DNA of 64,000 nucleotides from Pseudomonas turukhanskensis (lineage in GTDB: Bacteria; Pseudomonadota; Gammaproteobacteria; Pseudomonadales; Pseudomonadaceae). The position numbers and the translations under genes are program-made. Location of the stretch: assembly GCF_027922365.1 (NCBI RefSeq), contig NZ_BSFN01000017.1, positions 34,265-98,264 on the forward strand. Direction: 5' to 3'. The notes below the pieces were generated by a model. The model saw only the letters and a program-made list of their open reading frames with translations, searched no databases and was not told the DNA's origin. Below, one piece after another: positions 9,243 to 18,620 of this stretch (its first letter is position 1; every line of letters begins with the position of its first letter).

Positions 9243-10136
9243 TCACAGGTGGCGTTTGAACCACTCGATCGCGGCGCCGCTGGAAGCCTTGAACTCGCTC
9301 AGGTACGGGTCGAAGTGGCCGCAGTTGAGCAACACCAGGTTCTTTGGCTGCAGGGCTTTCTCGTAGGCGCGTAGCGCGGCGTCGGGCACGGTGACGGTGT
9401 CTTTAAGCGCGACGATCACCTGCAGCGGCGTGGGGCTGATGCGGTCGATGGCGTATCCCGGTTCGTACTCGTTTAGCAGCTCGATACTTTTGAGCGTGAC
9501 CTCGTTGCGCCACGCCGGCGCGACGCTATTGCCGCTTTCGGTAAAGAACTCAAAGCAGTCTTGGCCCGGCAGCGCGCAATCGGCTTTAGGGTCTTCGGCG
9601 ACCACCTCCATGAGCAGCGGCTGCTCGCCTGCGTAAACCGCCGCGCGGTCGGCCTCAAACGCTTCGATCAAGCCGGGCAGCAAATCCGGGCGAACTGCCA
9701 TGCGCACGTCGGCCGAACCGCTGATGGCCGGCACTTGGGACGACACACACTTCACCCGACGATCAAACGCCGCCACCTGCAGCACATGGCCGCCGCTGTA
9801 GCTGGAACCCCATACGCCAACCCGCGCCGCATCGATGTTGTCCAGGCTGCTGACGTAGGTAATGGCGTCGCGGTAATCGCGCACCTGCAACAGCGGGTCG
9901 GCCTCTTGGCGCGGCAAGCCTTCACTGGCGCCGAAGTTGCGGTTGTCGTAGACCAGCACGGCAAACCCCTGCCCGGCGAAGACCTCGGCATAGCGGTCGA
10001 GGTACTGCTCTTTCACCGCCGTAAAACCGTGGGCCATAACGATTACAGGAAGTTTGGCGGTGGCGTCTACGGGGGCATACAGCCAGCCTTTCAGGGTCAG
10101 GCCGTCAGTGGTTTTGAAGCTGATATCGCTGCGCAT
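9243..10136 (-). CDS. Alpha/beta hydrolase (X-Pro dipeptidyl-peptidase/CocE-like)
   Basis: A 297-residue alpha/beta hydrolase. The N-terminal DGLTLKGWLYAP and VIVMAHGFTAVKEQYLDRYA are typical of the X-Pro dipeptidyl-peptidase-like S15 group; the nucleophile elbow is GVWGSSYSGG around residues 107-116. The start at 10136 (MRSDIS) is preferred because AGGAG sits six bases upstream; two earlier Met codons are not well placed. It is the first gene of a minus-strand pair with the aminotransferase and shares a 253-base divergent promoter region with the dioxygenase gene. Substrate unknown. Confidence 0.82.
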   Translation of the reverse strand: MRSDISFKTTDGLTLKGWLYAPVDATAKLPVIVMAHGFTAVKEQYLDRYAEVFAGQGFAVLVYDNRNFGASEGLPRQEADPLLQVRDYRDAITYVSSLDNIDAARVGVWGSSYSGGHVLQVAAFDRRVKCVSSQVPAISGSADVRMAVRPDLLPGLIEAFEADRAAVYAGEQPLLMEVVAEDPKADCALPGQDCFEFFTESGNSVAPAWRNEVTLKSIELLNEYEPGYAIDRISPTPLQVIVALKDTVTVPDAALRAYEKALQPKNLVLLNCGHFDPYLSEFKASSGAAIEWFKRHL

Positions 10137-10389
10137 AAACATCTCCTGCCGAATGGGAACCAGAGGTGGCAAAGGTTCTTTTCAGCAGATGGTGCCGTTG
10201 ACGAAAACACCCGCACAGGTTCGCGGTGGCCAAACTTCTGTGCGCGCTAGCCAATCGTTGCGGTGACCGGCAAAGCCCAGATAAATGGCCGGCATCCACC
10301 TGTTTGGCCGTGCATGCCGGTCCTACTATCGGTCCATGCCTTGCGCCGTTGCGCAACGTGCTCAGCGTCCCACACGACTGGAGAAAATC

Positions 10390-11283
10390 ATGCTCGCCAC
10401 CCAGACCCAAGCTCACCACGAACCGATGTTGAAACTGCGCGAAGTTGCCGCGGGCACTGCGCCAGACATCGTCAAGCGCATCATTGACGAAGACGGCGGC
10501 GTCATTATCAAAGGGTTGTTCAGCGCCCAGGTCGACCGTTTCAACGCCGAGATGGACCCCATCGTCGCCGACTGGGCATCGGGCAACAGCACCTGCCCGG
10601 AATGGATGCAGGAGTTCACCGGTAAAAAGACCAAGCGCGTGACCCAGTTAATTCGCCGTAGCAAAACCTTTCGCGAAGAGATGCTCGACCACGAGATTCT
10701 ACTGTCGTACATCGACACCATGATGCTGGAAACCAGCGATGCCTACTGGATGAACGCGGCGCAAATCATCGAGATTCAGCCCACCGAAAAACTCCAGTAC
10801 CTGCACCGTGACCTGGAGAACTACCCGGTGTTTCGCAGCCTGGGCCCAGCGGGGCCGGAAGTGATGTGCAACTGCCTGGTGGCGCTGTCTGAATACACCG
10901 AAGAAATGGGCGCCACGCGCATCATTCCCGGCAGCCAGAGCTGGCCGGATTTCAACGACCGCGAGCGCATCGACAACACCCCGACCATTCCGGTGGTGAT
11001 GGAAAAAGGCGATGCGTTTTTGTACTCCGGCAAGGTAGTGCATGGCGGCGGCGCCAATATCTCGGACCGTCCGCGCCGCGCCCTCGCCCTGGCGTTCTGC
11101 CCGGGCTGGCTGGTGCCAGAAGAAGCCTATCCATTTGCCGTGCCGCTGGAGATGGCGCGCACCCTGAGCAAGCGTGGCCAGCAACTCACGGGCTTTCGTT
11201 CCCAGCACAACGAAAAGCTGGGCGGCGGCACCTTGTGGAGCCTGGACTACGTCGAGCTGGCCAAAGTACTGGAACTGGACTGA
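10390..11283 (+). CDS. Phytanoyl-CoA dioxygenase-family hydroxylase
   Basis: A 297-residue Fe(II)/2-oxoglutarate-dependent oxygenase of the PhyH family. The metal triad is visible: H139 and D141 in LHRDLENYP and distal H218 in VVHGGGANIS, with the 2-oxoglutarate-binding Arg in DRPRRALALAF. It hydroxylates an unknown small molecule. The start follows GGAGAAAATC. It is followed after 29 bases by the second aminotransferase, suggesting co-transcription and a shared substrate. Confidence 0.85.
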   Translation: MLATQTQAHHEPMLKLREVAAGTAPDIVKRIIDEDGGVIIKGLFSAQVDRFNAEMDPIVADWASGNSTCPEWMQEFTGKKTKRVTQLIRRSKTFREEMLDHEILLSYIDTMMLETSDAYWMNAAQIIEIQPTEKLQYLHRDLENYPVFRSLGPAGPEVMCNCLVALSEYTEEMGATRIIPGSQSWPDFNDRERIDNTPTIPVVMEKGDAFLYSGKVVHGGGANISDRPRRALALAFCPGWLVPEEAYPFAVPLEMARTLSKRGQQLTGFRSQHNEKLGGGTLWSLDYVELAKVLELD

Positions 11284-11312
11284 CTCACCCGCGTTGTCGG
11301 CAAGGAAACCTG

Positions 11313-12689
11313 ATGCCAGGCTCGATTGATTCATTCGCCACAAAAGACGTGCGCTATCAGCTGCACTCCTACGCCGATGCGCGGGCGCACGAGCAGAAAG
11401 GGCCGTTGATTATCGAGCGTGGCGACGGTGTGTTTGTCGTTGATGACAAGGGCAACCGCTACCTGGAGGCCATGGCTGGCCTCTGGAGCGTGGCCCTGGG
11501 TTTTAGCGAACAGCGCTTGGTCGATGCGGCCCACCGGCAACTGCAAACGCTGCCCTTCTACCACACGTTCGGGCACAAATCGCACACGCCAAGCATTGCG
11601 CTGGCCGAACGCCTAATCGAGTTGGCGCCGGTGCCAATGAGCAAGGTGTACTTCACCAACTCAGGCTCCGAAGCCAACGATGTGCTGATCAAACTGATCT
11701 GGTACCGCAACAACGCCATCGGCCAGCCCCGGCGCAAGAAAATCATCAGCCGCGTGGGCGGCTATCACGGCGTCACAGCGTTGAGCGCCAGCCTGACCGG
11801 GCTGTCGAGTGTGCACACGGGTTTTGATTTGCCGCTCCCCGGTTTCCTCCATGTATCCACCCCACATTTCTACCGCCAAGGCCGGCCCGGCGAAACCGAA
11901 GAACAGTTCGCCGCACGCTTGGCCGATGAGCTTGAAGACCTGATTCTGCGCGAAGGACCCGAGACCATCGCCGCGTTTGTCGCCGAGCCGGTGATGGGCG
12001 CCGGCGGCGTGATCGTGGCGCCGGCGACGTACTGGGAACGGGTGCAGCAGGTGTGTCGCCGCCACAACGTGTTAATGGTCGCCGACGAAGTGATTTGCGG
12101 CTTTGGCCGCACCGGCAAACGCTTTGGCTGCGAGACCTTTGGCATCACCCCCGACGCCATGATTCTGTCCAAGCAGCTGTCGTCGTCCTACCAGCCCATC
12201 GCCGCCGTGCTGATCAATGAACACCTGTACAGCGCCATCGCCGACCAAAGCCACGCGCTAGGCGTGCTGGGCACCGGCTTTACCGGCAGCGGTCATCCGG
12301 TGGCGGCTGCCGTGGCCCTGGCCAATATCACCATCATTGAACAAGACCAGTTGATCGAGCACGCCGCGTCCATGGGCCAACGCCTGCACGCCGCGCTCCA
12401 GCGTCTGAGCGCTTCGCCACTGGTGGGCGAGGTACGAGGCTGCGGGTTGATCGCGGCGGTGGAACTGGTCGGCGATAAACCCGGCAAAACGCCCTTCGGC
12501 ACGGTGGGCCGCCTCGGCAAATACTTCACCGAGCGCGCCCAAGCCAACGGTTTGATCGTGCGCGGTATCGGCGACAGCATTGCCTTGTGCCCACCGCTAA
12601 TCATCAGCGCCGACGAGATCGACTGGCTGGTAGAGCGCTTCGAACGCTCGCTCAACGAAACCTACGATTGGATGACCACAGGAGCGTAA
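11313..12689 (+). CDS. Class III PLP aminotransferase (omega-aminotransferase-like)
   Basis: A 458-residue class III aminotransferase that probably moves an amino group from a terminal amine or beta-amino compound to a keto acid such as pyruvate. Motifs: FTNSGSEANDVLIKL (residues 114-128), YHG at 151-153, D258 in VADEVICGFGRTG, and Schiff-base K287 in ILSKQLSSSYQP. AAGGAAA is placed upstream of the start. It lies downstream of the dioxygenase and three bases before the PAS/chemoreceptor gene, so all three are likely one transcript. Confidence 0.88.
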   Translation: MPGSIDSFATKDVRYQLHSYADARAHEQKGPLIIERGDGVFVVDDKGNRYLEAMAGLWSVALGFSEQRLVDAAHRQLQTLPFYHTFGHKSHTPSIALAERLIELAPVPMSKVYFTNSGSEANDVLIKLIWYRNNAIGQPRRKKIISRVGGYHGVTALSASLTGLSSVHTGFDLPLPGFLHVSTPHFYRQGRPGETEEQFAARLADELEDLILREGPETIAAFVAEPVMGAGGVIVAPATYWERVQQVCRRHNVLMVADEVICGFGRTGKRFGCETFGITPDAMILSKQLSSSYQPIAAVLINEHLYSAIADQSHALGVLGTGFTGSGHPVAAAVALANITIIEQDQLIEHAASMGQRLHAALQRLSASPLVGEVRGCGLIAAVELVGDKPGKTPFGTVGRLGKYFTERAQANGLIVRGIGDSIALCPPLIISADEIDWLVERFERSLNETYDWMTTGA

Positions 12690-12692
12690 GAC

Positions 12693-13670
12693 ATGGGGCT
12701 GTTCAACGGTCGTAAAACCCTCGTGCGTCACATGGTGGAGGCACTCGGGCAGGTGTTGGCCGGACAGCGCGTTAGCACCCCACTCCACACATTTCCCGAA
12801 CTCTCGCCGGTGCTGGCGCAAGTGGCCGAACGCGTCCAGCAGGTGGAAGCACTGCGGCGCGACCTGCGCGAAACGCCCCCACCGCCCTGCAGCGCCGCAC
12901 AATTCGCCGAGCTGCAAACGGAACTTGCGCAACGCACCGCCCAGTTGGAAGACATGCACAGGCAACTGCAACGTAGCACTGACGAACAGCAGACACTGAC
13001 CGAGCAACTGGCCCACTCACACACCGAACAGCACGTCTGGGAAATGATGCAGCTCACGCTGACCGAAGGCTGTTGGGACCTGCAGGTCAACAATGGGGAC
13101 CCCCATCGGGCTGACAACATGATTCGCTGGTCCGACCAATTCCGCCTGCTCATCGGCCGTACCCCCGCCGACTTCCATAACGACTGGGAAAGTTTTCTGG
13201 CCGTCATCCACCCCGATGACCTGCCACGGGTGACACAAGTCACCAACGACTACCTCGCCATTCCCAACAACCGCGAGACGTACGTCAACGAATACCGCAT
13301 GCGCCACAAAACCCGTGGCGACCTGTGGTTTCGCGAACGCGGGCGCTGCGTCTACGACGCCACCGGCGTGCTCACCCGCGTCATCGGCGCCGTACGCGAC
13401 ATCAGCGACGAACGCTCCGCACTCGAACTGCGCGAACGCGAACAAGCCGGCATGCGCGACACCTACGCCAACATCTCGCAACTCGCCAGCGTCATCAAAA
13501 GCGTCGCCGAACAAACCAACCTCCTCGCGCTCAACGCCGCCATCGAAGCCGCCCGCGCCGGCGACCAGGGGCGCGGCTTTGCCGTGGTGGCTGACGAAGT
13601 CCGCAACCTGGCGCGCCGCACGCAAGACTCGGTGGGGCAAATTGAAAATATGCTGAAGCAGCGGCAATAG
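12693..13670 (+). CDS. Soluble PAS domain protein with a short methyl-accepting chemotaxis tip
   Basis: A 325-residue protein with no membrane segment. The first 110 residues are a coiled-coil region rich in Gln/Glu/Leu; residues about 110-245 form a PAS domain of the PAS_3 type (FLAVIHPDDLPRVTQ, RGRCVYDATGVLTRVIGAVRDISDE). The end contains the highly conserved receptor hairpin (SVAEQTNLLALNAAIEAARAG, then GFAVVADEVRNLARR) that binds CheA/CheW, but only about 60 residues of it. Normal receptors have a much longer signalling domain, so this is a minimal cytosolic sensor, in style like Aer or BdlA. It closes the aminotransferase transcript. Confidence 0.8.
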   Translation: MGLFNGRKTLVRHMVEALGQVLAGQRVSTPLHTFPELSPVLAQVAERVQQVEALRRDLRETPPPPCSAAQFAELQTELAQRTAQLEDMHRQLQRSTDEQQTLTEQLAHSHTEQHVWEMMQLTLTEGCWDLQVNNGDPHRADNMIRWSDQFRLLIGRTPADFHNDWESFLAVIHPDDLPRVTQVTNDYLAIPNNRETYVNEYRMRHKTRGDLWFRERGRCVYDATGVLTRVIGAVRDISDERSALELREREQAGMRDTYANISQLASVIKSVAEQTNLLALNAAIEAARAGDQGRGFAVVADEVRNLARRTQDSVGQIENMLKQRQ

Positions 13671-13867
13671 AGAACACCATGCCGCCGCGTAAGCCATCGC
13701 TACTCACCCGAATTCATCTCTAAACGTTGGATTGTTAGACGGTTGAAAAAGCGGCAGATTTATTTTTCCTGCTCTAAAACGTGGAGCGACGCTGCGACTT
13801 ACTTGCATCGGACCGGGTCCGAGTTCCTGATAAACTCCTCGCCCTCCACGCTTTCTAGATACCGACC

Positions 13868-14872
13868 ATGACCGCGCCACTCGCCCTGCCCATCCAAGCT
13901 GAACCGTCCCGCCGTTTTTCCGTGGCTCCGATGATGGATTGGACTGACCACCACTGCCGTTTCTTTCTCCGCCTGCTCTCCAAAAACGCCCTGCTCTACA
14001 CCGAAATGGTCACCACCGGTGCGTTGCTGCGTGGCGACAACCCGCAGCGTTTCCTGCAGCACGATGCTGCCGAATACCCGTTGGCGTTGCAGTTGGGCGG
14101 CAGCGTGCCGGCGGAGTTGGCGGCGTGTGCGCGTATGGCGCAGGAGGCGGGTTATCAGGAGGTGAATTTGAATGTGGGCTGCCCGAGTGATCGGGTGCAG
14201 AACAATATGATTGGCGCGTGTTTGATGGGCCATCCGGGGTTGGTGGCGGATTGTGTGAAGGCAATGCGCGACGCGGTGTCGATTCCGGTGACGGTGAAGC
14301 ACCGTATTGGGATTGATGGCCGCGACAGTTATGCAGAGTTGGTGGATTTTGTTGGGCAGGTGAAAGACGCGGGGTGCCGCAGTTTTACGGTGCATGCGCG
14401 GATTGCGATTTTGGCGGGGTTGTCGCCAAAGGAGAACCGTGAGATTCCGCCGCTGCGCTATGACGTGGCGGCGCAGTTGAAGGCGGATTTTCCGGAGCTG
14501 GAAATTGTGCTTAACGGCGGCATCAAGACGCTGGAGGAGTGCCAGACGCATTTGAAGACGTTCGATGGCGTGATGCTGGGCCGTGAGGCGTACCACAACC
14601 CGTACTTGCTGGCGCAGGTGGATCAGCAGTTGTTTGGCAGCGAGGCGCCGGTGATCAGCCGTCTGGAGGCGTTACAGGCGCTACGACCTTATATAGCCGC
14701 ACACGTAGCCAGTGGTGGCACGATGCACCATGTGACGCGGCATGTGTTGGGCTTGGGGACGGGTTTTTCAGGGGCCCGCAAGTTTCGCCAGATGTTGTCG
14801 GTGGACATTCACAAGGCGCCGGACCCGCTGGCCTTGCTTGACCAGGCAGGTGAGTTGTTGCGGGGGAAATAG
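13868..14872 (+). CDS. dusA: tRNA-dihydrouridine(20/20a) synthase DusA
   Basis: A 334-residue FMN enzyme that reduces uridine 20/20a in the tRNA D-loop. Visible: the N-terminal SVAPMMDWTDHHCRFF flavin-site signature, catalytic Cys105 in NLNVGCPSDRV, KHRIGID, and FTVHARIAILAGLSPKENREIPPL, which is characteristic of DusA rather than DusB/C. Length fits the family. It is monocistronic, followed by a 12-bp inverted repeat. Confidence 0.95.
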   Translation: MTAPLALPIQAEPSRRFSVAPMMDWTDHHCRFFLRLLSKNALLYTEMVTTGALLRGDNPQRFLQHDAAEYPLALQLGGSVPAELAACARMAQEAGYQEVNLNVGCPSDRVQNNMIGACLMGHPGLVADCVKAMRDAVSIPVTVKHRIGIDGRDSYAELVDFVGQVKDAGCRSFTVHARIAILAGLSPKENREIPPLRYDVAAQLKADFPELEIVLNGGIKTLEECQTHLKTFDGVMLGREAYHNPYLLAQVDQQLFGSEAPVISRLEALQALRPYIAAHVASGGTMHHVTRHVLGLGTGFSGARKFRQMLSVDIHKAPDPLALLDQAGELLRGK

Positions 14873-14893
14873 CCTTCTCTATTCGACACTGGC

Positions 14894-14920
14894 GGCGGAT
14901 ACCCCAACGGGGTATCCGCC
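14894..14920. terminator. Perfect 12-bp inverted repeat between convergent genes
   Basis: GGCGGATACCCC and GGGGTATCCGCC separated by AAC. It lies between convergent dusA and mexS. It has no U-tract, so intrinsic termination is plausible but not certain. Confidence 0.55.
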
Positions 14921-14933
14921 CTACGTAGCCAAG

Positions 14934-15956
14934 TTAATCGTTTACTTCAATTACCACGCGACCCTGTTTCGGGCATTTTTCCATGTAGCGGTGTGCTTCC
15001 ACGAAGTCGTTAAAGGCGAATACCTTTTCTACTCGCGGTTGCAGCACGCGGTCGCGGGCCAGTTGGTTGAGCGCGGTCAATGCGTTGGCCACGGCTTCCT
15101 TGTCGGGCGGAATGTCCAGCTCGGGCTTGCCGGTAAAGTTACCGATGCAGTGCACGAAGAACTGAATATTCTTCTGGAACGCGGCGCAGGCCGGGAACGG
15201 GGTCTGGTTGCCGCCCTGCAGGCCGTACAACACCAGGCGACCACGCGGGGCAATGACATCGCCCAGCAGGCACATCTGCGGACCACCCAGGCCATCGAGC
15301 ACCACATCTACACCGCGCTTGTCGGTGTATTTGTTGATGGCGGCGACCAGGTCCTGCTCTTCGGTGACGATCACTTTTTCAGCGCCCAGGGCGATCAGCG
15401 ACTCGCGGTCTTCCGGGTCTTTGGTGGCGGCGATTACGCGCAGGCCCAGTGCTTTACCCAGTTGCACAAACGCCGGGCCCGAACAGTGGGAGGCGTCGGT
15501 GATCAGCACGGTTTGCCCGGCCTTGGCCTTGGCCAGTTCCACGTAGGCAAAGTAGGCGATCAGCAGCGGGGTATAGAAGCCGCTGGCTTCAACCGGGCTC
15601 AGCACGTCATCGGGGTAACGGGTCAACGAGGCGCGCGGCAGCACCAGTTCGTCGCCGTAACCGGGGTATTGGTTGGCGCTGTGACCGGGAAAGCTGGCGA
15701 CTTTATCGCCCACTTTCAGGTCGTCTACGCCAGCGCCAACGGCAGTCACCACGCCGGCTACTTCCTGGCCGATACCGGCAGGCAAATGGGCTGGGCTGGG
15801 GGCCAGGTTCTGGCGCCAGAGCACGTCGTGCCAGCTGACGCTGATGGCTTCAACCCGCAGCAATACCTCTCCAGCCGCCGGTTGTGCGGTAGGTTGTTCT
15901 TCCAGCTTCAAGACCTCAGCTGGGCCGAACTGATGGAATCGGATTACACGGGACAT
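14934..15956 (-). CDS. mexS: MexS-like NADPH:quinone-type oxidoreductase
   Basis: A 340-residue zinc-independent medium-chain dehydrogenase/quinone oxidoreductase. The N-terminus MSRVIRFHQFGPAEVLKLEE, the GHSANQYPGYGDE segment and the divergent position next to mexT match P. aeruginosa PA2491 (mexS) as I recall it. In P. aeruginosa, MexS keeps electrophile stress low; its loss activates MexT and hence mexEF-oprN. It carries its own divergent promoter region of 186 bases shared with mexT; a partial MexT-like motif (ATCA then GTCGAC) is seen at 16030-16040. Full length, no lesion seen. Confidence 0.85.
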   Translation of the reverse strand: MSRVIRFHQFGPAEVLKLEEQPTAQPAAGEVLLRVEAISVSWHDVLWRQNLAPSPAHLPAGIGQEVAGVVTAVGAGVDDLKVGDKVASFPGHSANQYPGYGDELVLPRASLTRYPDDVLSPVEASGFYTPLLIAYFAYVELAKAKAGQTVLITDASHCSGPAFVQLGKALGLRVIAATKDPEDRESLIALGAEKVIVTEEQDLVAAINKYTDKRGVDVVLDGLGGPQMCLLGDVIAPRGRLVLYGLQGGNQTPFPACAAFQKNIQFFVHCIGNFTGKPELDIPPDKEAVANALTALNQLARDRVLQPRVEKVFAFNDFVEAHRYMEKCPKQGRVVIEVND

Positions 15957-16142
15957 CGCTCACCTCGCATGTGGACTCCCAATGGCCACGGACTTTATCG
16001 GGGCTTTGCCAGCAAAACCACCCGCGTCTATCAATAGTCGACATAAATGCCAATGATGGCGCCGCTTGACGCCAGCTTCGCCGCCCGTCAGCCTCTTGCC
16101 CCAGGAACCGCTCTAGAGCACTCAGGTACAGGGTAGCGCTGA

Positions 16143-17066
16143 ATGAATCGTAACGACCTCCGCCGCGTGGATCTCAACTTGCTGATCGTGTTTGAAACGC
16201 TGATGCACGAGCGCAGCGTGACGCGTGCGGCGGAAAAGCTGTTTCTCGGTCAGCCGGCGATCAGTGCGGCGCTGTCGCGGCTGCGCAGTCTATTCGACGA
16301 CCCGCTGTTTGTGCGAACCGGTCGTAGCATGGAGCCTACGGCGCGGGCCTCGGAAATCTTCGGCTTGCTGTCGCCGGCGCTCGATTCGATTTCCACCGCG
16401 GTCAGCCGCGCTTCGGAATTCGACCCGGCCACCAGCACGGCCGTCTTTCGTATAGGCCTCTCGGACGACGTTGAGTTCGGACTACTTCCTGCCCTCTTGC
16501 GCCGTGTGCGCGCCGAAGCCCCCGGCGTGGTGATTGTGGTACGCCGCGCCAACTACCTGTTGATGCCCAACTTGCTGGCCTCCGGCGAGATTTCGGTGGG
16601 CGTGAGCTACACCGACGAATTGCCGGCCAACGCCAAGCGCAAAACCCTGCGCAAGAGCAAACCGCAGCTGCTGCGGGCCGACTCGGCGCCGGGAAAGCTG
16701 ACCTTGGACGAATACTGCGCACGGCCTCACGCGCTGGTTTCCTTTGCCGGCGACCTCAATGGCTTTATCGATGAGGAGCTGGAAAAGGTTGGGCGTAAGC
16801 GCAAAGTGGTGCTGGCGGTGCCACAGTTCAATGGGCTGGGCACGTTGTTGTCGGGTACCGACCTGGTGACCATCGTGCCGGACTACACCGCTGCGGCGTT
16901 GACGGCTACCGGCGGCGTACGGGCTGAAGATGTACCCGAAGGTATACCGGCGCGCTCGTTCGAGCTGTCCATGGCCTGGCGCGGCGCGCAGGACAACGAC
17001 CCGGCCGAGCGGTGGTTGCGCTCGCGCATTACGATGTTTGTGTCTGATCCGGATAGTTTGGGTTAG
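16143..17066 (+). CDS. mexT: LysR-family regulator MexT
   Basis: A 307-residue LysR regulator with the winged HTH in residues 10-70 (TRAAEKLFLGQPAISAALSRLR, FDDPLFVRTGRSMEPTARA). The sequence is very close to P. aeruginosa MexT from memory, including ATSTAVFRIGLSDDVEFGLLP and the C-terminal MAWRGAQDNDPAERWLRSR. MexT activates mexEF-oprN and mexS in response to electrophilic or nitrosative stress. The gene is divergent from mexS and 280 bases upstream of mexE. Frame is intact, with no sign of the inactivating repeat known in some P. aeruginosa strains. Confidence 0.93.
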   Translation: MNRNDLRRVDLNLLIVFETLMHERSVTRAAEKLFLGQPAISAALSRLRSLFDDPLFVRTGRSMEPTARASEIFGLLSPALDSISTAVSRASEFDPATSTAVFRIGLSDDVEFGLLPALLRRVRAEAPGVVIVVRRANYLLMPNLLASGEISVGVSYTDELPANAKRKTLRKSKPQLLRADSAPGKLTLDEYCARPHALVSFAGDLNGFIDEELEKVGRKRKVVLAVPQFNGLGTLLSGTDLVTIVPDYTAAALTATGGVRAEDVPEGIPARSFELSMAWRGAQDNDPAERWLRSRITMFVSDPDSLG

Positions 17067-17146
17067 CTGCAGGTTTTGCGTCGGCCTGCAATTCTGGGTC
17101 ACCGGCTGCCCGGGGAACGACGGTGTTTTAATTTCAAAGCCCCGTC

Positions 17147-17166
17147 ATTCCGGCGCAGGCCGGAAT
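17147..17166. repeat. Small REP-like inverted repeat
   Basis: ATTCCGGC and GCCGGAAT around a GCAG loop, inside CCGTCATTCCGGCGCAGG, a common bacterial intergenic repeat type. It lies in the mexT-mexE gap, downstream of mexT. Confidence 0.5.
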
Positions 17167-17241
17167 CCAGAATCGTACAGGCACCACTCATTTAAGCCTC
17201 AGTTCCCCCTCCCCGTACTATTACCGTCAGATGAACCAAAC

Positions 17242-17265
17242 ATCATTAATATTGATATCCAACTT
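17242..17265 (+). promoter_or_regulatory. Candidate MexT (nod-box-like) operator upstream of mexE
   Basis: The sequence ATCA, five bases, ATTGAT, four bases, AACTT resembles the MexT consensus I recall (ATCA-N5-GTCGAT-N4-ACYAT), with mismatches in the centre and right part. Its position about 80 bases upstream of the mexE start is right for a LysR activator site. Confidence 0.35.
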
Positions 17266-17345
17266 CGGTTTGTTCGATTCGTCTGACGTCTCATTGCGCC
17301 ATCACACTCCGCCCATCCTAAGAAACCTATGGCGGAGTCCCACCC

Positions 17346-18593
17346 ATGCAACAGTCCCTATCAGCCTTGCGTTACCCATTGGCCGCCCTCGCCCTGGTGA
17401 TTATCAGTGCGTGTGGCAAAGCGCCCGAAGCCACCGCGCAGTTGCCGGTCGCCAAGGTCAGCGTTGCCGAGGTGTTGCAACAACCCATCAATGAGTGGGA
17501 CGAGTTCACCGGCCGCCTCGAAGCGCCGGAAGCCGTCGATATCCGCCCTCGCGTTTCCGGTTACATCGACAAAGTGGTGTTCACCGAAGGCTCGCTGGTG
17601 AAGAAAGGGGATCTGCTGTTCCAGATCGATCCGCGCCCGTTCGAAGCCGAAGTTCGCAGCCTGGAAGCCCAGTTGCAGCAGGTTCGCGCCAACTTGAGCC
17701 GTACCGAAAACGAAGCCAAACGTGGCGAACGTCTGCGTGCCAGCAACGCCATCTCTGCCGAGTTGGCCGATGCCCGTACCAGCGCCGCGCAAGAAGCCCG
17801 TGCCGGTGTGGCCAATATCCAGGCGCAACTGGAAAACGCCCGCCTCAACCTGAGTTTTACCCGCATTACCTCGCCGATTGATGGTCGCGTCAGCCGTGCC
17901 GACATCACTGCCGGCAACCTGGTGAACGCCGGGCAAACCCTGCTGACCAGCGTGGTTTCCACCGACCGCGTGTACGCCTACTTCGACGTTGATGAGCGCG
18001 TGTTCCTCAAATACAACGAGCTCGCCCGTCAAGGCCAGCGCGGCCAGAACAGCCCGGTATACCTGGGCCTGACCGGCGAAGACGGCCACCCGCACCTGGG
18101 CCAGATGAATTTCGTTGATAACCAGGTAAACCCCAAAACCGGCACCATCCGTGGCCGCGCGGTATTCGATAACACCGATGGCCGCTTCACCCCTGGCCTA
18201 TATGCCCGCCTGAAACTGGTTGGCAGCGCCACCTACAACGCCACCCTGATCAACGACGAAGCCGTCGGCACTGACCTGGGCAAGAAGTTTGTATTGGTGG
18301 TCGACGCTGAGCATAAAGCGGCGTACCGCGCCGTAGAGCTGGGGCCGAAGCTGGAAGGCTTGCGCATTGTGCGCAGCGGCCTGGCCAAAGGGGACCAGAT
18401 CGTGGTGAAAGGCCTGCAACGCACTCGCCCAGGCTCGCCGGTAGAACCTCAGGTGGTACCGATGGCTAGCGAGGCCACCATCGCCGCCCTGGCGCAGCAA
18501 CGTCAGGCGCTGGAAAACAACAACGCGGCGCAAGCCAAGAACGACAAAGTCGTGCAGCAGAAGCTCGCCAGCACTGCTCCGGTACGTGGCTAA
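17346..18593 (+). CDS. mexE: RND efflux periplasmic adaptor MexE
   Basis: A 415-residue membrane-fusion protein linking MexF to OprN. A signal peptide ends in the lipobox ISAC (Cys23), so it is a lipoprotein anchored to the inner membrane. RPRVSGYIDKVVFTEGSLVKKGD is the first half of the lipoyl (barrel-sandwich) domain, followed by the alpha hairpin (LEAQLQQVRANLSR) and ITSPIDGRVSRADITAGNLV, the second half. First gene of mexEF-oprN, 27 bases before mexF. The pump exports chloramphenicol, fluoroquinolones and trimethoprim in P. aeruginosa. Confidence 0.92.
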   Translation: MQQSLSALRYPLAALALVIISACGKAPEATAQLPVAKVSVAEVLQQPINEWDEFTGRLEAPEAVDIRPRVSGYIDKVVFTEGSLVKKGDLLFQIDPRPFEAEVRSLEAQLQQVRANLSRTENEAKRGERLRASNAISAELADARTSAAQEARAGVANIQAQLENARLNLSFTRITSPIDGRVSRADITAGNLVNAGQTLLTSVVSTDRVYAYFDVDERVFLKYNELARQGQRGQNSPVYLGLTGEDGHPHLGQMNFVDNQVNPKTGTIRGRAVFDNTDGRFTPGLYARLKLVGSATYNATLINDEAVGTDLGKKFVLVVDAEHKAAYRAVELGPKLEGLRIVRSGLAKGDQIVVKGLQRTRPGSPVEPQVVPMASEATIAALAQQRQALENNNAAQAKNDKVVQQKLASTAPVRG

Positions 18594-18620
18594 GGCCTCT
18601 GGCTTACAGGAATCCTTGCG

